From Alcanivorax sediminis (GTDB taxonomy: Bacteria > Pseudomonadota > Gammaproteobacteria > Pseudomonadales > Alcanivoracaceae), in assembly GCF_009601165.1 (NCBI RefSeq), contig NZ_WIRE01000001.1, positions 1,426,001-1,490,000 of the forward strand: a stretch of 64,000 nt of DNA. Reading direction: 5' to 3'. A program made the translations under genes and the position numbers. Shown here one piece after another: positions 16,742 to 26,748 of the stretch (position 1 is the first letter of the stretch; every line of letters begins with the position of its first letter). The notes beneath the pieces were generated by a model, which searched no databases, had not been told where the DNA came from, and was given only the letters and a program-made list of their open reading frames with translations.

Positions 16742-17977
16742 ATGGCGGAGACTGACCCCCGCTCCAGACGTGTTGTTGTGCCCGGTGTGCGCTGGCTGCG
16801 TTTTCCCCGGCGTCTGGAAGCTGAATATCGTGAATACCAGTGTCTGGAAGCGGTAGACAGCTTCCGGGTCAACGCATTTTATATTCTGGTTCTCTACCTC
16901 CTTCTGGTGACCGGCATTTACGCGCTGGCCCCGGAAGACGTTCGCGGCTTGTGGCTCGGCACCTATATCTGGGTGGGCATCATCGTCATGCTGGCCGGGA
17001 TCCTTGCCCAGTTTCGCGCCCTTGATCGTTACTTTCCTGTTTATGCGGGCGCTGGCAGCTTTCTGGCGGTCATGTTGTCCATGGCCATTCCCGGCTTTCT
17101 TGAAGAGCCGGGCTCCATCCAGCTGGCCAATGTCTCGGTAATTTATGCGTTGGTGATCGTCTATGCCATGGTGGGCCTGCGTTTTCCGGTAGCCGCACTG
17201 GTGTGCTGGGCCGGGGGCTTGCTGGGCTGGGGGATTGCCGAACAGTTTGGTCGCGGCATCGACTGGCAGGTGGCCCACCGTACCTATACCGGCATCAGCT
17301 TGCTGGGCATGTTCCTGTGCTATACCGAGGAGGTTCGTGGTCGGCTGCTGTTCTTCAATCAGCGCCAGCTGGTTCGTCAACAGCAACGCACCCAGAGTCT
17401 CGCCGAGCGTCTGCATCGTCTGAGTCGGGAGGACAGCCTGACGGGGCTGGCCAATCGCCGTTACTTTGATGAGGCACTGGATCGCGAATGGCGGCGTTGT
17501 CAGCGGGAGCGACAGCCATTGACGGTAATGCTGGTGGATGTGGATCTGTTCAAGTCCTACAACGATCACTACGGTCATCTGCAGGGTGACGAATGTCTGC
17601 GTGCCCTGGCAGATGAGCTGCGTCGCTATAGCCGTCGTGGCGGAGACCTGGTGGCACGTTTTGGCGGTGAGGAGTTTGTACTGCTGTATCCCGGCGTGGA
17701 TGAGACGGAGGCCGCGCGTCTGGCATCACGGCTTTGCCGCACGGTGCGCGCCCTTGGGCTGACCCATGCGCACAATCCGCCTTCCGGGGAAGTGACCATC
17801 AGCGTGGGGGTCGCGGTTACCATGCCCATGGAAAACCGCAGTGCCATCAAGTTGCTGGATGCGGCGGATCAGGCGTTATATCAGGCCAAGCAGAGTGGCC
17901 GAGACAGTTGGCGGCTTTATGAGCCGCCGCCTACCGTGCGGCTGGTGCGGGAGAATGGCGTTCGCAAGGACGACTAG
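16742..17977 (+). CDS. Membrane-bound diguanylate cyclase (GGDEF)
   Basis: A 411-residue protein. Residues about 40-205 hold six hydrophobic segments. A GGDEF domain covers about 235-395, with the active-site motif GGEEF at 308-312. The inhibitory I-site RxxD (RGGD) sits five residues upstream, as required for product feedback. It should make c-di-GMP from two GTP and sense an unknown membrane signal. AAGGGA precedes ATG 16742. Its stop codon TAG overlaps the stop of the convergent dxs gene in the palindrome CTAG (17974-17977). c-di-GMP may feed the PilZ protein at 3.9 kb, which is speculative. Confidence 0.92.
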   Translation: MAETDPRSRRVVVPGVRWLRFPRRLEAEYREYQCLEAVDSFRVNAFYILVLYLLLVTGIYALAPEDVRGLWLGTYIWVGIIVMLAGILAQFRALDRYFPVYAGAGSFLAVMLSMAIPGFLEEPGSIQLANVSVIYALVIVYAMVGLRFPVAALVCWAGGLLGWGIAEQFGRGIDWQVAHRTYTGISLLGMFLCYTEEVRGRLLFFNQRQLVRQQQRTQSLAERLHRLSREDSLTGLANRRYFDEALDREWRRCQRERQPLTVMLVDVDLFKSYNDHYGHLQGDECLRALADELRRYSRRGGDLVARFGGEEFVLLYPGVDETEAARLASRLCRTVRALGLTHAHNPPSGEVTISVGVAVTMPMENRSAIKLLDAADQALYQAKQSGRDSWRLYEPPPTVRLVRENGVRKDD

Positions 17978-19893
17978 CTTTCCTGCGCTTTGGCCAGGGG
18001 CTGACGACTCAGACGTTCACGGATGCGCTGCTCGATGCTGGTGGCATCCAGTCCGGCTTCGGCCAGCAGGGTTTCGCGCTTGCCGTGATGAATGAAATGA
18101 TCCGGCAGCGCCAGATTCATCACATCCATGACAATCCCTTCTTCGTTCAGCAGTTCATTAACGGCGGAGCCTGCGCCCCCCATGAGCTGATGATCTTCTA
18201 CGGTAACGATCAGGCTGTGGCTGCCGGCAGCGTTGAGAATGGCGTCCCGGTCCAGTGGCTTGACCCAGCGCATGTCGATAACGGTGGCGTTAAGCGCCTT
18301 GCCTGCCTCAAGGGCGGTTCCCGTCAGGGCGCCGAAGGCCAGAATAGCGACCTGCTTACCCTGCTGAAGCGTGCGTGCTTGCCCAACCGGAAGAGCGTCC
18401 AGAGAGGGTTGGATCTGTACTCCCGGGCCAGTGCCGCGCGGGTAGCGAACGGCGGAAGGGCCGTTGTGCTGGTAGGCGCTGGTCAGTAGCTGGCGGCATT
18501 CATTCTCATCCGAAGGCGCCGCGATGATCATGTTGGGCACGGTGCGCAGGTAGGCCAGATCAAAGACCCCGCCGTGGGTGGCGCCGTCTTCACCCACCAG
18601 ACCGGCACGGTCGAGGGCGAAGGTGACATCCAGATCCTGCAAAGCCACGTCATGAATCAGCTGGTCGTATCCGCGTTGCAGGAAGGTGGAGTAAATCGCC
18701 ACTACCGGTTTCTGTGCCTCGCAGGCGAGGCCGCCGGCCAATGTCACCGCATGCTGCTCGCAGATAGCCACATCGTGGAAGCGATCCGGGTATTGTTCGC
18801 TGAACGCCACCATCCCCGAGCCTTCACACATGGCCGGTGTAATCGCAACCAGGCGCTGGTCTTCAGCAGCCATGTCGCACAGCCACTGGCCGAATACATC
18901 CTGATATTTTGGCGACTTGGGCTTGGCTGGCACGGCCACTTGCACCTTGGGTTTGGGCTCGATCTTGTTGATGGCGTGATAGCCCACCGGGTCCCGTTCC
19001 GCCGGCGCAAAGCCCTTGCCCTTGGTGGTGTAGACGTGGAGCAGCTGGGGGCCTTCCAGGTCGCGCATGTTGCCCAGGGTACGCACCAGCTCATCCATGT
19101 TGTGGCCGTCGATGGGGCCGATGTAATTGAAGCCGATGGCTTCGAACAACATGTCCGGGCTGACCATGTTCTTCATGCTTTCTTCCGTGCGGCGGATGAA
19201 ATCCCATGCCGCCGGCATGGTCGAGAGCACCCGTTTGCCGCCTTCGCGCAGGGCGATATAACTTTTGCTGGCCCAGATCCGGGCAAAGTAGTTGGAGAGC
19301 CCGCCCACATTGTGGGAGATCGACATGTTGTTGTCGTTAAGGATCACCAGCAGGTTCGAGCGGGTATGGGCCGCATGGCTCATGGCTTCAAAGGCCTGGC
19401 CTGCGGTCATGGCGCCATCGCCAATAATGGCCACCGCCCGGCGGTCGCTGCCGGCCATTTCCGCGCCCAGCGCCATGCCCAGCGCGGCACTGATGGAGGT
19501 GGACGAGTGGCCCACCCCGAAGGTGTCGTACTCGGATTCGCTGCGCTTGGGAAACCCGGACAGGCCATGCTGCTGGCGAATGCTGGTCAGGGCTTCACGG
19601 CGGCCGGTGAGAATCTTGTGGGGGTAGCACTGGTGGCCCACATCCCATACCAGGCGGTCGTCAGGGGTGTTGTAGAGGTAATGCAGGGCCACGGTCAGCT
19701 CGACCACGCCCAGACCGGCACCGAAATGCCCACCGGACTGGCCCACCGAATACAGCAGGTACTCGCGCAGTTCATCAACCACCCGCTCCAGCTGGCTGAC
19801 AGGCAGGCGGCGCAGTTCGGCCGGGCTGTCCAGGGTGTCCAGCAACGGGGTGGAAGGGCGCGTCAGCGGAATCTGCGTAAAGGTCTTGGGCAT
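17974..19893 (-). CDS. dxs: 1-deoxy-D-xylulose-5-phosphate synthase
   Basis: A 639-residue thiamine diphosphate enzyme of expected length. It makes DXP from pyruvate and glyceraldehyde 3-phosphate, the entry step of the MEP isoprenoid pathway. The N-terminal TPP domain has [29 protein letters not shown] (about 155-168) and the NDN pair in [10 protein letters not shown]. The transketolase pyrimidine domain (about 320-490) contains [15 protein letters not shown], and the C-terminal domain follows. It lies downstream of xseB and ispA, the conserved xseB-ispA-dxs order, with its own promoter candidate inside the ispA-dxs junction. Confidence 0.98.
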   Translation of the reverse strand: MPKTFTQIPLTRPSTPLLDTLDSPAELRRLPVSQLERVVDELREYLLYSVGQSGGHFGAGLGVVELTVALHYLYNTPDDRLVWDVGHQCYPHKILTGRREALTSIRQQHGLSGFPKRSESEYDTFGVGHSSTSISAALGMALGAEMAGSDRRAVAIIGDGAMTAGQAFEAMSHAAHTRSNLLVILNDNNMSISHNVGGLSNYFARIWASKSYIALREGGKRVLSTMPAAWDFIRRTEESMKNMVSPDMLFEAIGFNYIGPIDGHNMDELVRTLGNMRDLEGPQLLHVYTTKGKGFAPAERDPVGYHAINKIEPKPKVQVAVPAKPKSPKYQDVFGQWLCDMAAEDQRLVAITPAMCEGSGMVAFSEQYPDRFHDVAICEQHAVTLAGGLACEAQKPVVAIYSTFLQRGYDQLIHDVALQDLDVTFALDRAGLVGEDGATHGGVFDLAYLRTVPNMIIAAPSDENECRQLLTSAYQHNGPSAVRYPRGTGPGVQIQPSLDALPVGQARTLQQGKQVAILAFGALTGTALEAGKALNATVIDMRWVKPLDRDAILNAAGSHSLIVTVEDHQLMGGAGSAVNELLNEEGIVMDVMNLALPDHFIHHGKRETLLAEAGLDATSIEQRIRERLSRQPLAKAQES

Positions 19894-19990
19894 AGCGTCG
19901 AGTTGCCTGGGTCGGTACTGGCTGCGTCAGGAAGCCTGTTTAAAACGGCTCAAGGGCTTCAGTCTGGAAGCCATAATCGTAGTGTTGCCT

Positions 19991-20020
19991 AGTATACAGG
20001 CCCTTGGGGTGAGTCGTCAG
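19991..20020 (-). promoter_or_regulatory. Candidate sigma-70 promoter for dxs
   Basis: On the minus strand CTGACG (20020-20015) and TATACT (19996-19991) are separated by 18 bp, about 100 bp upstream of the dxs ATG. The -35 box overlaps the ispA stop codon region. Confidence 0.45.
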
Positions 20021-20916
20021 TGATTGCGGGCAATGATGTACTGCGCCAATTGTTGCAGGGGGGCAGCGCGGTCGCCATAGGCTGAAAGTGCCTGTTGTGC
20101 CTGCTGGCAGAGTAGGCTGGCTCGCTCACGGCTGGCATCCAGCCCCAGCAGGGACGGGAAGGTACTTTTGTTGAGCTTCTCATCGGAGCCGGAAGGCTTG
20201 CCCAGCTGTTCGGTATCCATGGTGACATCAAGAATGTCATCCTGGATCTGGAAGGCCAGGCCGATGGCATCGCCAAAGCGGGTCAGGTCTTGCAGCAGGG
20301 CGGGTTCGTTGATCTCCGCCGCAAAGTAACCCAGTTGCAAGCTGACCGTGATCAGCCGCCCGGTCTTGAGGTAGTGCATTTCTTCCAGCGCGGCGACGGT
20401 TTGCAGTTGCCCCTGGGCCTGCATGTCCTGCATTTGTCCGGCCGCCATGCCATCGACACCGGAGGCCTGGGAGAGGTGACGAATCATGGCGATCCGCGTG
20501 TCTGCACGGTACTGGCCTTCAGTGGCCAGCAGTTCGAAGGCGCGGGTGTGCAGGGTGTCGCCTGCCAGTATGGCGGTGGCCTCGTCAAAGGCCTTGTGAC
20601 AAGTTGGCTGGCCGCGGCGCAGGTCGTCATCGTCCATGGCGGGCAGGTCATCGTGCACCAGCGAATAGGCGTGAATCAGCTCTACCGCAGACGCCGGGAT
20701 ATCGCCCTGGCTCAGGGGGGCGCCGGCGAGGCCGGTGGCACCGTAGACCAACAATGGCCGGATACGTTTGCCTCCGCTCAGTGCGGCGTAGCGCATGGCC
20801 TGGCTGAGGCGGCTGGCAGCACTACTGGCGGGCAGCAGGCCGTCCAGGCTGCTCTCCAGCCGGCTGATGCACGTGGTGCGCAGGGTATCCAGCGCGGGGA
20901 AGTTACTGCTCATCAT
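20017..20916 (-). CDS. ispA: Farnesyl diphosphate synthase (geranyltranstransferase)
   Basis: A 299-residue (or 298, from a second ATG at 20913) all-helical prenyltransferase. The first aspartate-rich motif is [14 protein letters not shown] at about 94-107, and the second DDILDVTMD near 232. It condenses IPP with DMAPP and GPP to farnesyl diphosphate in the cytosol. A longer open frame reaches upstream to 21036 but its N-terminus is xseB shadow sequence; the ATG-ATG pair at 20916/20913 gives the conserved N-terminus. The start overlaps the xseB end, implying coupling. Confidence 0.95.
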   Translation of the reverse strand: MMSSNFPALDTLRTTCISRLESSLDGLLPASSAASRLSQAMRYAALSGGKRIRPLLVYGATGLAGAPLSQGDIPASAVELIHAYSLVHDDLPAMDDDDLRRGQPTCHKAFDEATAILAGDTLHTRAFELLATEGQYRADTRIAMIRHLSQASGVDGMAAGQMQDMQAQGQLQTVAALEEMHYLKTGRLITVSLQLGYFAAEINEPALLQDLTRFGDAIGLAFQIQDDILDVTMDTEQLGKPSGSDEKLNKSTFPSLLGLDASRERASLLCQQAQQALSAYGDRAAPLQQLAQYIIARNH

Positions 20917-21145
20917 TGCCGCCGGTGAAAGGCTCGGGCTCGGCGTTGCTGTTCTGTTCCAGCAGAATGCGGACTTTCTGCTCTGCCTGTTGCAACGCTT
21001 GCTGGCAGTCGCGGGACAGGCGAACCCCTTCTTCAAAGGCCTTCAGGGATTCTTCCAGGGTCAATTCTCCGGATTCCATCCGCTCAACCAGGGTTTCCAG
21101 GTTGTCCAGTGCGGTTTCCAGGGCGGGGGTTGCCTTTTTGGCCAT
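20903..21145 (-). CDS. xseB: Exodeoxyribonuclease VII small subunit
   Basis: An 80-residue helical protein of the XseB family, which partners XseA to form exonuclease VII acting on single-stranded DNA. The core motif is [20 protein letters not shown], followed by a second helix containing [15 protein letters not shown]. The start is the ATG at 21145, preceded by CGGAGA; a longer frame to 21190 lacks such a site. Its end overlaps ispA by 14 bp. It is the first gene of xseB-ispA-dxs. Confidence 0.94.
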   Translation of the reverse strand: MAKKATPALETALDNLETLVERMESGELTLEESLKAFEEGVRLSRDCQQALQQAEQKVRILLEQNSNAEPEPFTGGNDEQ

Positions 21146-21390
21146 GGGATCTCCGGAGGGTTGTTGGCTCTGGGGTGGATACGGCGGCAACAGTAAAGCA
21201 GCCGGGAGGGTGAATCAATCCGTTTATGGTCCGAAAGTGACCGTTTTTCGCTCCCTGTTGAGCGAAGTAGGGTCTGTTTAACTGTATGATTTTAAATCGA
21301 AAGTATGGGGAACTTTGCCCCGATTGAGTTTGATTCCAAATGGTTCTAAAGAAAGGGTTTCGGCCCCGCCCGCTGCCTGCTTATAGTGAA

Positions 21391-21476
21391 AGACCCCGCC
21401 GGAATTCGCAGGGCGACTCTTCCTCTGATCTCCTAAGCTATGGCGTGTGTTCTGCGGCGCCGGCGGGGTTCTTTTT
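21391..21476 (+). ncRNA. Candidate small RNA with closed terminal stem
   Basis: A TATAGT -10 box (21382-21387) precedes a region starting ACCCCGCCGG (21393-21402), which pairs perfectly with CCGGCGGGGT (21460-21469). This is followed by a T-run (21472-21476), as in an intrinsic terminator. The transcript would be about 86 nt with its ends paired. The -35 region (TTCGGC, 17 bp spacing) is weak. It does not contain the 4.5S RNA core motif. It lies in a 557-bp gap between xseB and the porin gene, which otherwise holds only heptamer repeats. Confidence 0.4.
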
Positions 21477-21487
21477 CGCTGCAGGCA

Positions 21488-21700
21488 TCATGCTTCACGC
21501 AGCAGGCAAAAGGCGCGGGACGCCTGAAGCTCGACGCCAGACGCAAAATTCAAACCCAAACCCCAAAACCCTGAGCTTGTTGGGCTACCCGTGGCAGGGT
21601 GATCTGGATTGATGCCGCACCCGTCTTGCGGGCGCGGCGTCTGACTTCAGTCTTGCTGCATGCCTTGGTGTCGCGTTGTTGCGTGCAGCGTGTTGCGTTT
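21488..21700. repeat. Heptamer-repeat inverted element (TGCTTCA / TGCGTTG words)
   Basis: The left arm at 21488-21547 reads TGCTTCA, CGCAGCA, GGCAAAA ... GACGCCA, GACGCAA. The right arm at about 21636-21700 ends GCGTTGT, TGCGTGC, AGCGTGT, TGCGTTT. Between them is a hairpin CCGCACCCGTCTTGCGGGCGCGG region near 21615-21637. The element abuts the porin stop codon at 21703. Confidence 0.55.
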
Positions 21701-21702
21701 AA

Positions 21703-22770
21703 TCAAAAATCATAGCGCAGGCCCAGTGAAATGGCCTGGCCGTCACTGTCTACCTGGTAGCCCGCCAGAGGATTGAAGCTTCTCGAGGTCGGGGTGTAGA
21801 TGGCATAACCCAGCTCTTCATAGAAGTAGTCGGCAAACAGCTTCAGGTTGTCGCTGTACTGGTAGTCCAGTCCGACCTGGTAAGAGTCACCCTGGAAGAA
21901 AGCGGCCGGGTCGTCGCTCTCTTCACCGTTGGCAAACATGGCTTTGACGGTGTACTTGTTCCAGCTGTATGAGCCGTACAGATTATAGGTGACAGGATCT
22001 TCATCCTGCAGGGTGTCATCGTTGGACTGCAGTTGCTCCACTTTCGCGGCAAAACGCCAGCCACCCATCACATAGGCCAACGACGCGCCTAGCTGGTCGG
22101 CCTGATCGCCGGAGTCCTGCTCGCTATCCTGATAAGCCAGCCCCAGCGTCAGATCATTGAGTGCCCAGGACAAGGCGTATTGCCAGGTGTCCAGATAGCT
22201 GGTCCCGGCTTCGTCGGTGAGGTCCACTGCCGAGACGGTGCCGGTGAGTCCTGCCATGCTCGGTGTGGTATAGGTGGCAGCATCACGGCGGAATGTGGCC
22301 TGGGTGGCGTAACCTGAGTAGAAGGAACTGAAAAAATCCACCGGGTAGGCAACGCTGTTGTAGTAGGCGAGCCACTGGGTGCCGACGCGCAGGCTGCCCA
22401 TGCTTTCGGTTGTAGCCGCGATATCGGCAACACGGGGCTTGTTGTTGCCCTTGTAGAAACTCTGGAAGAACGTGGGGTCCTCGGCGCGCATCAATGCCGA
22501 GTTGATGGGGAATTCCACGGTGGCCGTAATGTCCACCCAGTCCAGATCGTTGAAGGTGGCGCGGGCGCCCAGTCGTGAGTAGGCATCGCGCAGTCCGGTA
22601 TAGGAATCATCCTCACCAGGTTGGGCTTCATCTACGGAAACCGCCTCGGTCTGTATCCGCAAGGAGCCGTAGGGGGTGACTTCCATTTCAGCATGGGCGG
22701 GCAAGCTGCCCAAGGCGGCGAGACTGGCCAGCGTGGCTGCGGACAGCCTCAGGGTGCGTGCTTGGTTCAT
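21703..22770 (-). CDS. Gram-negative porin, last gene of the tea operon
   Basis: A 355-residue outer-membrane beta-barrel. Signal peptide residues 1-27 end in LPAHA, the first strand starts MEVTPYGSLRIQTEA, and the protein ends in phenylalanine (LGLRYDF), the barrel-assembly signal. It resembles trimeric general porins (Porin_4). It starts 18 bp after the TeaD-like gene on the same strand, so it probably belongs to the same operon and may give ectoine or hydroxyectoine passage across the outer membrane. That substrate link is inference from position. GAGGGAGAGA precedes the ATG. Confidence 0.85.
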   Translation of the reverse strand: MNQARTLRLSAATLASLAALGSLPAHAEMEVTPYGSLRIQTEAVSVDEAQPGEDDSYTGLRDAYSRLGARATFNDLDWVDITATVEFPINSALMRAEDPTFFQSFYKGNNKPRVADIAATTESMGSLRVGTQWLAYYNSVAYPVDFFSSFYSGYATQATFRRDAATYTTPSMAGLTGTVSAVDLTDEAGTSYLDTWQYALSWALNDLTLGLAYQDSEQDSGDQADQLGASLAYVMGGWRFAAKVEQLQSNDDTLQDEDPVTYNLYGSYSWNKYTVKAMFANGEESDDPAAFFQGDSYQVGLDYQYSDNLKLFADYFYEELGYAIYTPTSRSFNPLAGYQVDSDGQAISLGLRYDF

Positions 22771-22788
22771 CGTTCTCTCCCTCTGGTT

Positions 22789-23229
22789 TCAAACAATCAT
22801 TACCGGGCAGGTGGCCATACTGGCCACACGTTGTGACACGCTGCCCAGAAAATAGCCGTCCACGTCACTACTGCTGCCGCGAGCGCCCATGACGATCAGG
22901 TCCACGTCGTTGTCTTTGGCAAAACGCACGATAGCCTTCGAGGGGCGCCCCCCTTTTACGAAGGCTCTTACCTTCTGGGCGCCAGCGTTGAGTGCCTGCT
23001 GCTTTGCCTGTTCCGCTACCTCGGACGCGTATTCACGCAAGGCATCGTCCGGGATCTGCACATCCTTGGGGCGCACCATCGAGAGGGACGCCTCAAATAG
23101 ACTGTGATGCTTGAAGACACACAGCAGGTACAGCTCAGCATCATTGGCTTGCTGAAGATGGGCCGCGTGGTCCAGGGCCAGCAGCGCTTGCTGGGAGCCG
23201 TCGACCGGAACCAGAATTCGCTTGTACAT
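22789..23229 (-). CDS. teaD: Universal stress protein, TeaD-like
   Basis: A 146-residue UspA-fold protein. The ATP-binding signature is complete: [20 protein letters not shown] (G-x2-G-x9-G-S). In Halomonas elongata the Usp protein TeaD is encoded with TeaABC, binds ATP and down-regulates ectoine uptake. Here the gene follows the large TRAP permease by 24 bp, the same arrangement. The name is given from that context and fold. GGAGG precedes ATG 23229. Confidence 0.8.
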   Translation of the reverse strand: MYKRILVPVDGSQQALLALDHAAHLQQANDAELYLLCVFKHHSLFEASLSMVRPKDVQIPDDALREYASEVAEQAKQQALNAGAQKVRAFVKGGRPSKAIVRFAKDNDVDLIVMGARGSSSDVDGYFLGSVSQRVASMATCPVMIV

Positions 23230-23253
23230 GCCAGCCTCCTTGCGGTGAGCGGT

Positions 23254-24537
23254 TTACTGGAAGAAGAGATCCCTCAGGAACAATGCAATCTGCGGGAAGG
23301 CGATGACCAGTAAGGTGGCCCCCAGCAGCATGAATACGAACGGTGGCGTACCGCGAATCACTTCCCAGTAGGGGCGTTTAAAAATGGCGATCGCGGTAAA
23401 GATGTCGCAGCCAAACGGCGGTGTTGCCGACCCGATGGCGACCATCATGGTGATCAGGATGCCCACATGCACCGGGTCCAGCCCTGCGGCGGATACGGCC
23501 GGCGCGAAGATGGGGGTCAGCACCAGAATCACCACGATGGGATCCACAAACATGCAGGCCACAAAGAACGCGACGGCAATGGCCATCAGTACTCCGGTGG
23601 GCCCCGCCTCGTTTATGCCCATGGAGCCCAGCACCGTCTGGGGAATCTGCGCGAAGGAAATGATCCAGGAGAAGCCGTTACCAACGGCCACCAGAATAAA
23701 CACCACTGCGGTAATCAAGCCGGTGGATTTGGCAATGGCGTAGATGTCCATGGCTTTCAGGGAGCGGAAAATGACGAACTCAAGCATCACGGCATACAGT
23801 ACGCAGGCAGCGGCCGCTTCGGTGGGGCTGAATATGCCACCATAGATGCCGCCGACGATGATCACCGGAAAACCCAGCGGCCACAGCGCTTCGCGAACGG
23901 AGGTGATGCGTTCTCGCCAGCTGGCCTTTTCTTCCGTGGGCACATCCATGCGGTAGGCGTAAATGATGCAGTAGATGGAGAACATGGCCAGGATCAGCAG
24001 GCCCGGTCCTATGCCAGCAATAAACAATTCCGCAATGGACGTGCCAGAGATGACGCCGTAAATGATCATGCCGATGCTGGGCGGAATCAGGAACGCAATG
24101 TCGCTGGCATTGATGATCAGCGCGAGGGTAAAGGAATCCTTGTAGCCAGACTCCAGCATACGTGGCCGTAACGGAGACCCCACAGCAACCACGGTGGCCT
24201 GGGTGGAACCGGAGACCGCGCCAAAGAGGGTGCAGGAGGTGGCGGTGCTCACCGCCAGGCCGCCTTTGATATGGCCAATGAACGCCATCACCATATTCAC
24301 CAACCGGTTGGCGGACTGACCGCGGGTCATGATGTCGGCGGCGAGAATAAACATGGGTACGGCGATCAGCGCGGTAGGGCGAATCCCGGCCAGCATTTGC
24401 TGGATAAAAAAGTCCATCCGGTCGAAGCCGTCGAACATCATCACAAAGCCCACAATAGCGCCCAGAATCAGCGGCACCTTCATGGGGAAGCCAAACAGCA
24501 GTAGCGCCAGCATGACCAGAAACATGATCCAGGCCAT
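23254..24537 (-). CDS. teaC: TRAP transporter large permease, TeaC-like (DctM)
   Basis: A 427-residue inner-membrane protein of the DctM family, about twelve hydrophobic segments, forming the transport channel of a TRAP system driven by a sodium gradient. Typical DctM signatures are present, including LFGAVSGSTQATVVAVGS near 106 and LIPPSIGMIIYGVISGTS near 148. It starts three bases after the teaB stop codon, indicating coupling. It belongs to a five-gene run, teaA-teaB-teaC-teaD-porin. Ectoine is the inferred substrate because the binding protein matches TeaA. Confidence 0.88.
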   Translation of the reverse strand: MAWIMFLVMLALLLFGFPMKVPLILGAIVGFVMMFDGFDRMDFFIQQMLAGIRPTALIAVPMFILAADIMTRGQSANRLVNMVMAFIGHIKGGLAVSTATSCTLFGAVSGSTQATVVAVGSPLRPRMLESGYKDSFTLALIINASDIAFLIPPSIGMIIYGVISGTSIAELFIAGIGPGLLILAMFSIYCIIYAYRMDVPTEEKASWRERITSVREALWPLGFPVIIVGGIYGGIFSPTEAAAACVLYAVMLEFVIFRSLKAMDIYAIAKSTGLITAVVFILVAVGNGFSWIISFAQIPQTVLGSMGINEAGPTGVLMAIAVAFFVACMFVDPIVVILVLTPIFAPAVSAAGLDPVHVGILITMMVAIGSATPPFGCDIFTAIAIFKRPYWEVIRGTPPFVFMLLGATLLVIAFPQIALFLRDLFFQ

Positions 24538-24540
24538 CAG

Positions 24541-25116
24541 TCAGATCTCCGTCTCTTCGTCGTCGTAGCCATCCAGCACCGAGGTGGACAGATACACATC
24601 CTTTGACACGATGTTCTTGATGGCCGTCATCAGGTACTGGATGCCTGTCACAGCAAGGCCCACGGGTACCCACAGATAAATCAGGTAGATGGGGAAGCCC
24701 AGCGTCGGCAGTACCCGGCCCGTGTGATAGACCGACGTGATATAGCTGACGGCATACCAGCAAAGGAAAAACATGACGGCCGCAGTGACCATGCTGATGA
24801 TCACCATCATTACTCGGCGAACCTGGGTGGGGAATACATCGTAAAGTGCGGACATGCGAATATGTCGGCCATGTCGCGCGGCATAGCCGATACCTGCAAA
24901 GGTAATCATGATGATCAGGATACGGTTCACTTCTTCAGAGAAGTGAAGGCTTTCACCAAACAGGAATCGGCCAACCACATTGGCTACGGTATTGACGGCC
25001 ATGAGCAGCACGCCCATCGCGAGAATCACAGCCTCAATGCGGGCAATGCCGTTATCGATGGTGCCAAGGAATCCTGGCAGGCTCGAGTTTTCCCGTAATG
25101 GGGCCTCATCGGTCAT
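24541..25116 (-). CDS. teaB: TRAP transporter small permease, TeaB-like (DctQ)
   Basis: A 191-residue DctQ-family membrane protein with four hydrophobic segments. It partners the large permease and the periplasmic binding protein in TRAP uptake. The start is ATG 25116, preceded by AAAGGGA; a longer frame to 25155 lacks a good ribosome site. [35 protein letters not shown] sequence in the second and third helices is typical of DctQ (about residues 70-95). The long acidic C-terminal tail ends DDEETEI. Confidence 0.86.
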   Translation of the reverse strand: MTDEAPLRENSSLPGFLGTIDNGIARIEAVILAMGVLLMAVNTVANVVGRFLFGESLHFSEEVNRILIIMITFAGIGYAARHGRHIRMSALYDVFPTQVRRVMMVIISMVTAAVMFFLCWYAVSYITSVYHTGRVLPTLGFPIYLIYLWVPVGLAVTGIQYLMTAIKNIVSKDVYLSTSVLDGYDDEETEI

Positions 25117-25268
25117 GATTTTTTCCCTTTGTCGGCCATGTCTGCTCGCGGGCATCGGTCATCCTGACCGCCAAGCCGCCAGCAATGAGGCAGGGGTGCG
25201 GTCACTGCCCGGTTGCTGGATCGTCTTCAACCCCGGGGCATGGCAGGCCTGCCCCGAGGTCAGAGTGG

Positions 25269-26342
25269 TTATTCTTTGCTGCTGCTTTTTTCCGCCTCAG
25301 CCAGATCGCTCTTGAACTGGTTTAGCAGCTCCTCACCTCGCTCACCGGTCATTTTGATGAACTTGGCTTCCACCTGAGGTGCGCGTTCGCGGAATGCCTC
25401 TCGCTGTGCTTCGCTCAGACGGGTGACGGTCACCTTGTCACTGTCTTCCTTGATCTTCTTGAGCATCTTGTCGCCGAGACCGGGGACATAGTCGAAGATG
25501 TACTGGCGGGCATAGGCGGTGGCGTCCTGAACCAGTTTCTTGTTTTCGTCAGACAGCTCGTTGTAGAACGTCTGATTCGCCATCATGGCGGTCACAAACT
25601 GGCTGTGGCCGGTGAAAATCAGGTTTGGGGAAACCTCGTAAAGACGTGCGGACTGAATCCAGAAGATGGGGTTTTCCTGTCCCTGGATAATGTTGGTCTG
25701 CAGCGCGCCGTACACTTCGCCCCAGGGGAGCGGTGTGGGTGTGGCGCCGAAGGCACTGTAGGTTTCGGACAACAGCGGGTTGGTCATTACCCGGATGTTC
25801 TTGCCCTTGAATTCTTCCGGTGAGGTTACTTTCTCGTCTGCGGTGACGACCACCTCTCCCTCCGGATACATGGCCAGCAGTTCCAGCCCTTGCTCAGCAT
25901 AAAGGGAGGGGAACATCTCGTTGATGGCCTTGCTGTCCTTGAAGAAAGAAACGATTTTGTCGTCGCCCACCGGAAGAAGGTAGGGAATAAAAAAGATTTG
26001 TGCTTCGGGGATCAGGGAGCCGGTAAAGCCGGGTGACTGGTTGACGAATTGCAGGACGCCGGCCTGGGTCAGTTCCATGATGTCATCGGATTCGCCCAGT
26101 TCGCCGAAACGATGAATCTGAACCGTATTGGGAGAGTGCTCTTCGATGTATTCCTTGAACTTGAATGCGAAGACGTCCTGCACATCACCTTCGTATTCCT
26201 CGTGAGCATAGCGCCAGTTCTGGCCCTCATGTTCGGCGTTGGCAGACGGGTTGGCGCCATCGTTGCCGCTGTCACTACAGGCAGCAAGGGCCGCCATCAT
26301 CACAACAGCAATGATGGCACCAGGGAATGATCGAACGGTCAT
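25269..26342 (-). CDS. teaA: TRAP ectoine-binding protein, TeaA-like, predicted lipoprotein
   Basis: A 357-residue periplasmic binding protein closely resembling TeaA of Halomonas elongata. Segments WRYAHEEYEGDVQDVFA, FGELGESDDIMELTQ, FVNQSPGFTGSLIP, IRVMTNPL, PLPWGEVYG and GQENPIFW match regions that line the ectoine pocket in the TeaA structure, so ectoine/hydroxyectoine binding is likely. Unlike TeaA, the signal peptide ends in a lipobox LAAC with cysteine at 22, so the protein would be anchored to a membrane. It is the first gene of the tea operon. GAGGAGAGA precedes the ATG. Confidence 0.9.
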   Translation of the reverse strand: MTVRSFPGAIIAVVMMAALAACSDSGNDGANPSANAEHEGQNWRYAHEEYEGDVQDVFAFKFKEYIEEHSPNTVQIHRFGELGESDDIMELTQAGVLQFVNQSPGFTGSLIPEAQIFFIPYLLPVGDDKIVSFFKDSKAINEMFPSLYAEQGLELLAMYPEGEVVVTADEKVTSPEEFKGKNIRVMTNPLLSETYSAFGATPTPLPWGEVYGALQTNIIQGQENPIFWIQSARLYEVSPNLIFTGHSQFVTAMMANQTFYNELSDENKKLVQDATAYARQYIFDYVPGLGDKMLKKIKEDSDKVTVTRLSEAQREAFRERAPQVEAKFIKMTGERGEELLNQFKSDLAEAEKSSSKE

Positions 26343-26748
26343 GGCTCTCTCCTCTCATCGTTTGGGGAGCCTCTGAACAACGCCTCGCGTAGTTACGGCA
26401 GCCTCAAATCCTGAGAAGGCAAAGCGGTATTCATTAGCACCCTCGAGATCAATTTTTCACCCGCAGCACGTCCATTGTGGCGGACTTGTGTGCACCACCG
26501 TGGCAAATGAAAAGCATGATTGCAAGGAACTGGCCGGATTAATCCCGGTTTTTGCCGGGATTTTGGCCATTATTGGAAGAAAGAATGATGCGGTTGCAGT
26601 GCGATTTTTTTATAAGGTCTCACGATTTTTATCGTGCTATTCGAAAAAAAGAAGACATCAGGAATGAACAAACCGAAGTTATATGCGACAGAAAAAAAGT
26701 GGAGAAGGTCGGCTGAAAGCCGCTGACAATGCGCGTTGTAGCAGCCGA
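26343..26748. other. Intergenic region upstream of teaA
   Basis: This 406-bp stretch has no supported gene. It is AT-rich towards 26560-26720, holds one hairpin-plus-T-run (26541-26564) and should contain the tea operon promoter, which I could not place with confidence. Confidence 0.5.
26541..26564 (+). terminator. Terminator-like hairpin
   Basis: AATCCCGG and CCGGGATT flank a TTTTTG loop and are followed by TTTT on the plus strand. No plus-strand gene lies just upstream, so the transcript it would end is unknown; it could also serve the minus-strand thioesterase gene. Confidence 0.4.

Noticed and set aside
18574-19992. 472-codon plus-strand frame across dxs
   Set aside because: Antisense of dxs; no ribosome site or recognisable domain.
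21391-21476. 4.5S (SRP) RNA or 6S RNA
   Set aside because: Size is right for 4.5S, but the conserved SRP loop sequence is absent on both strands, and it is too short for 6S.
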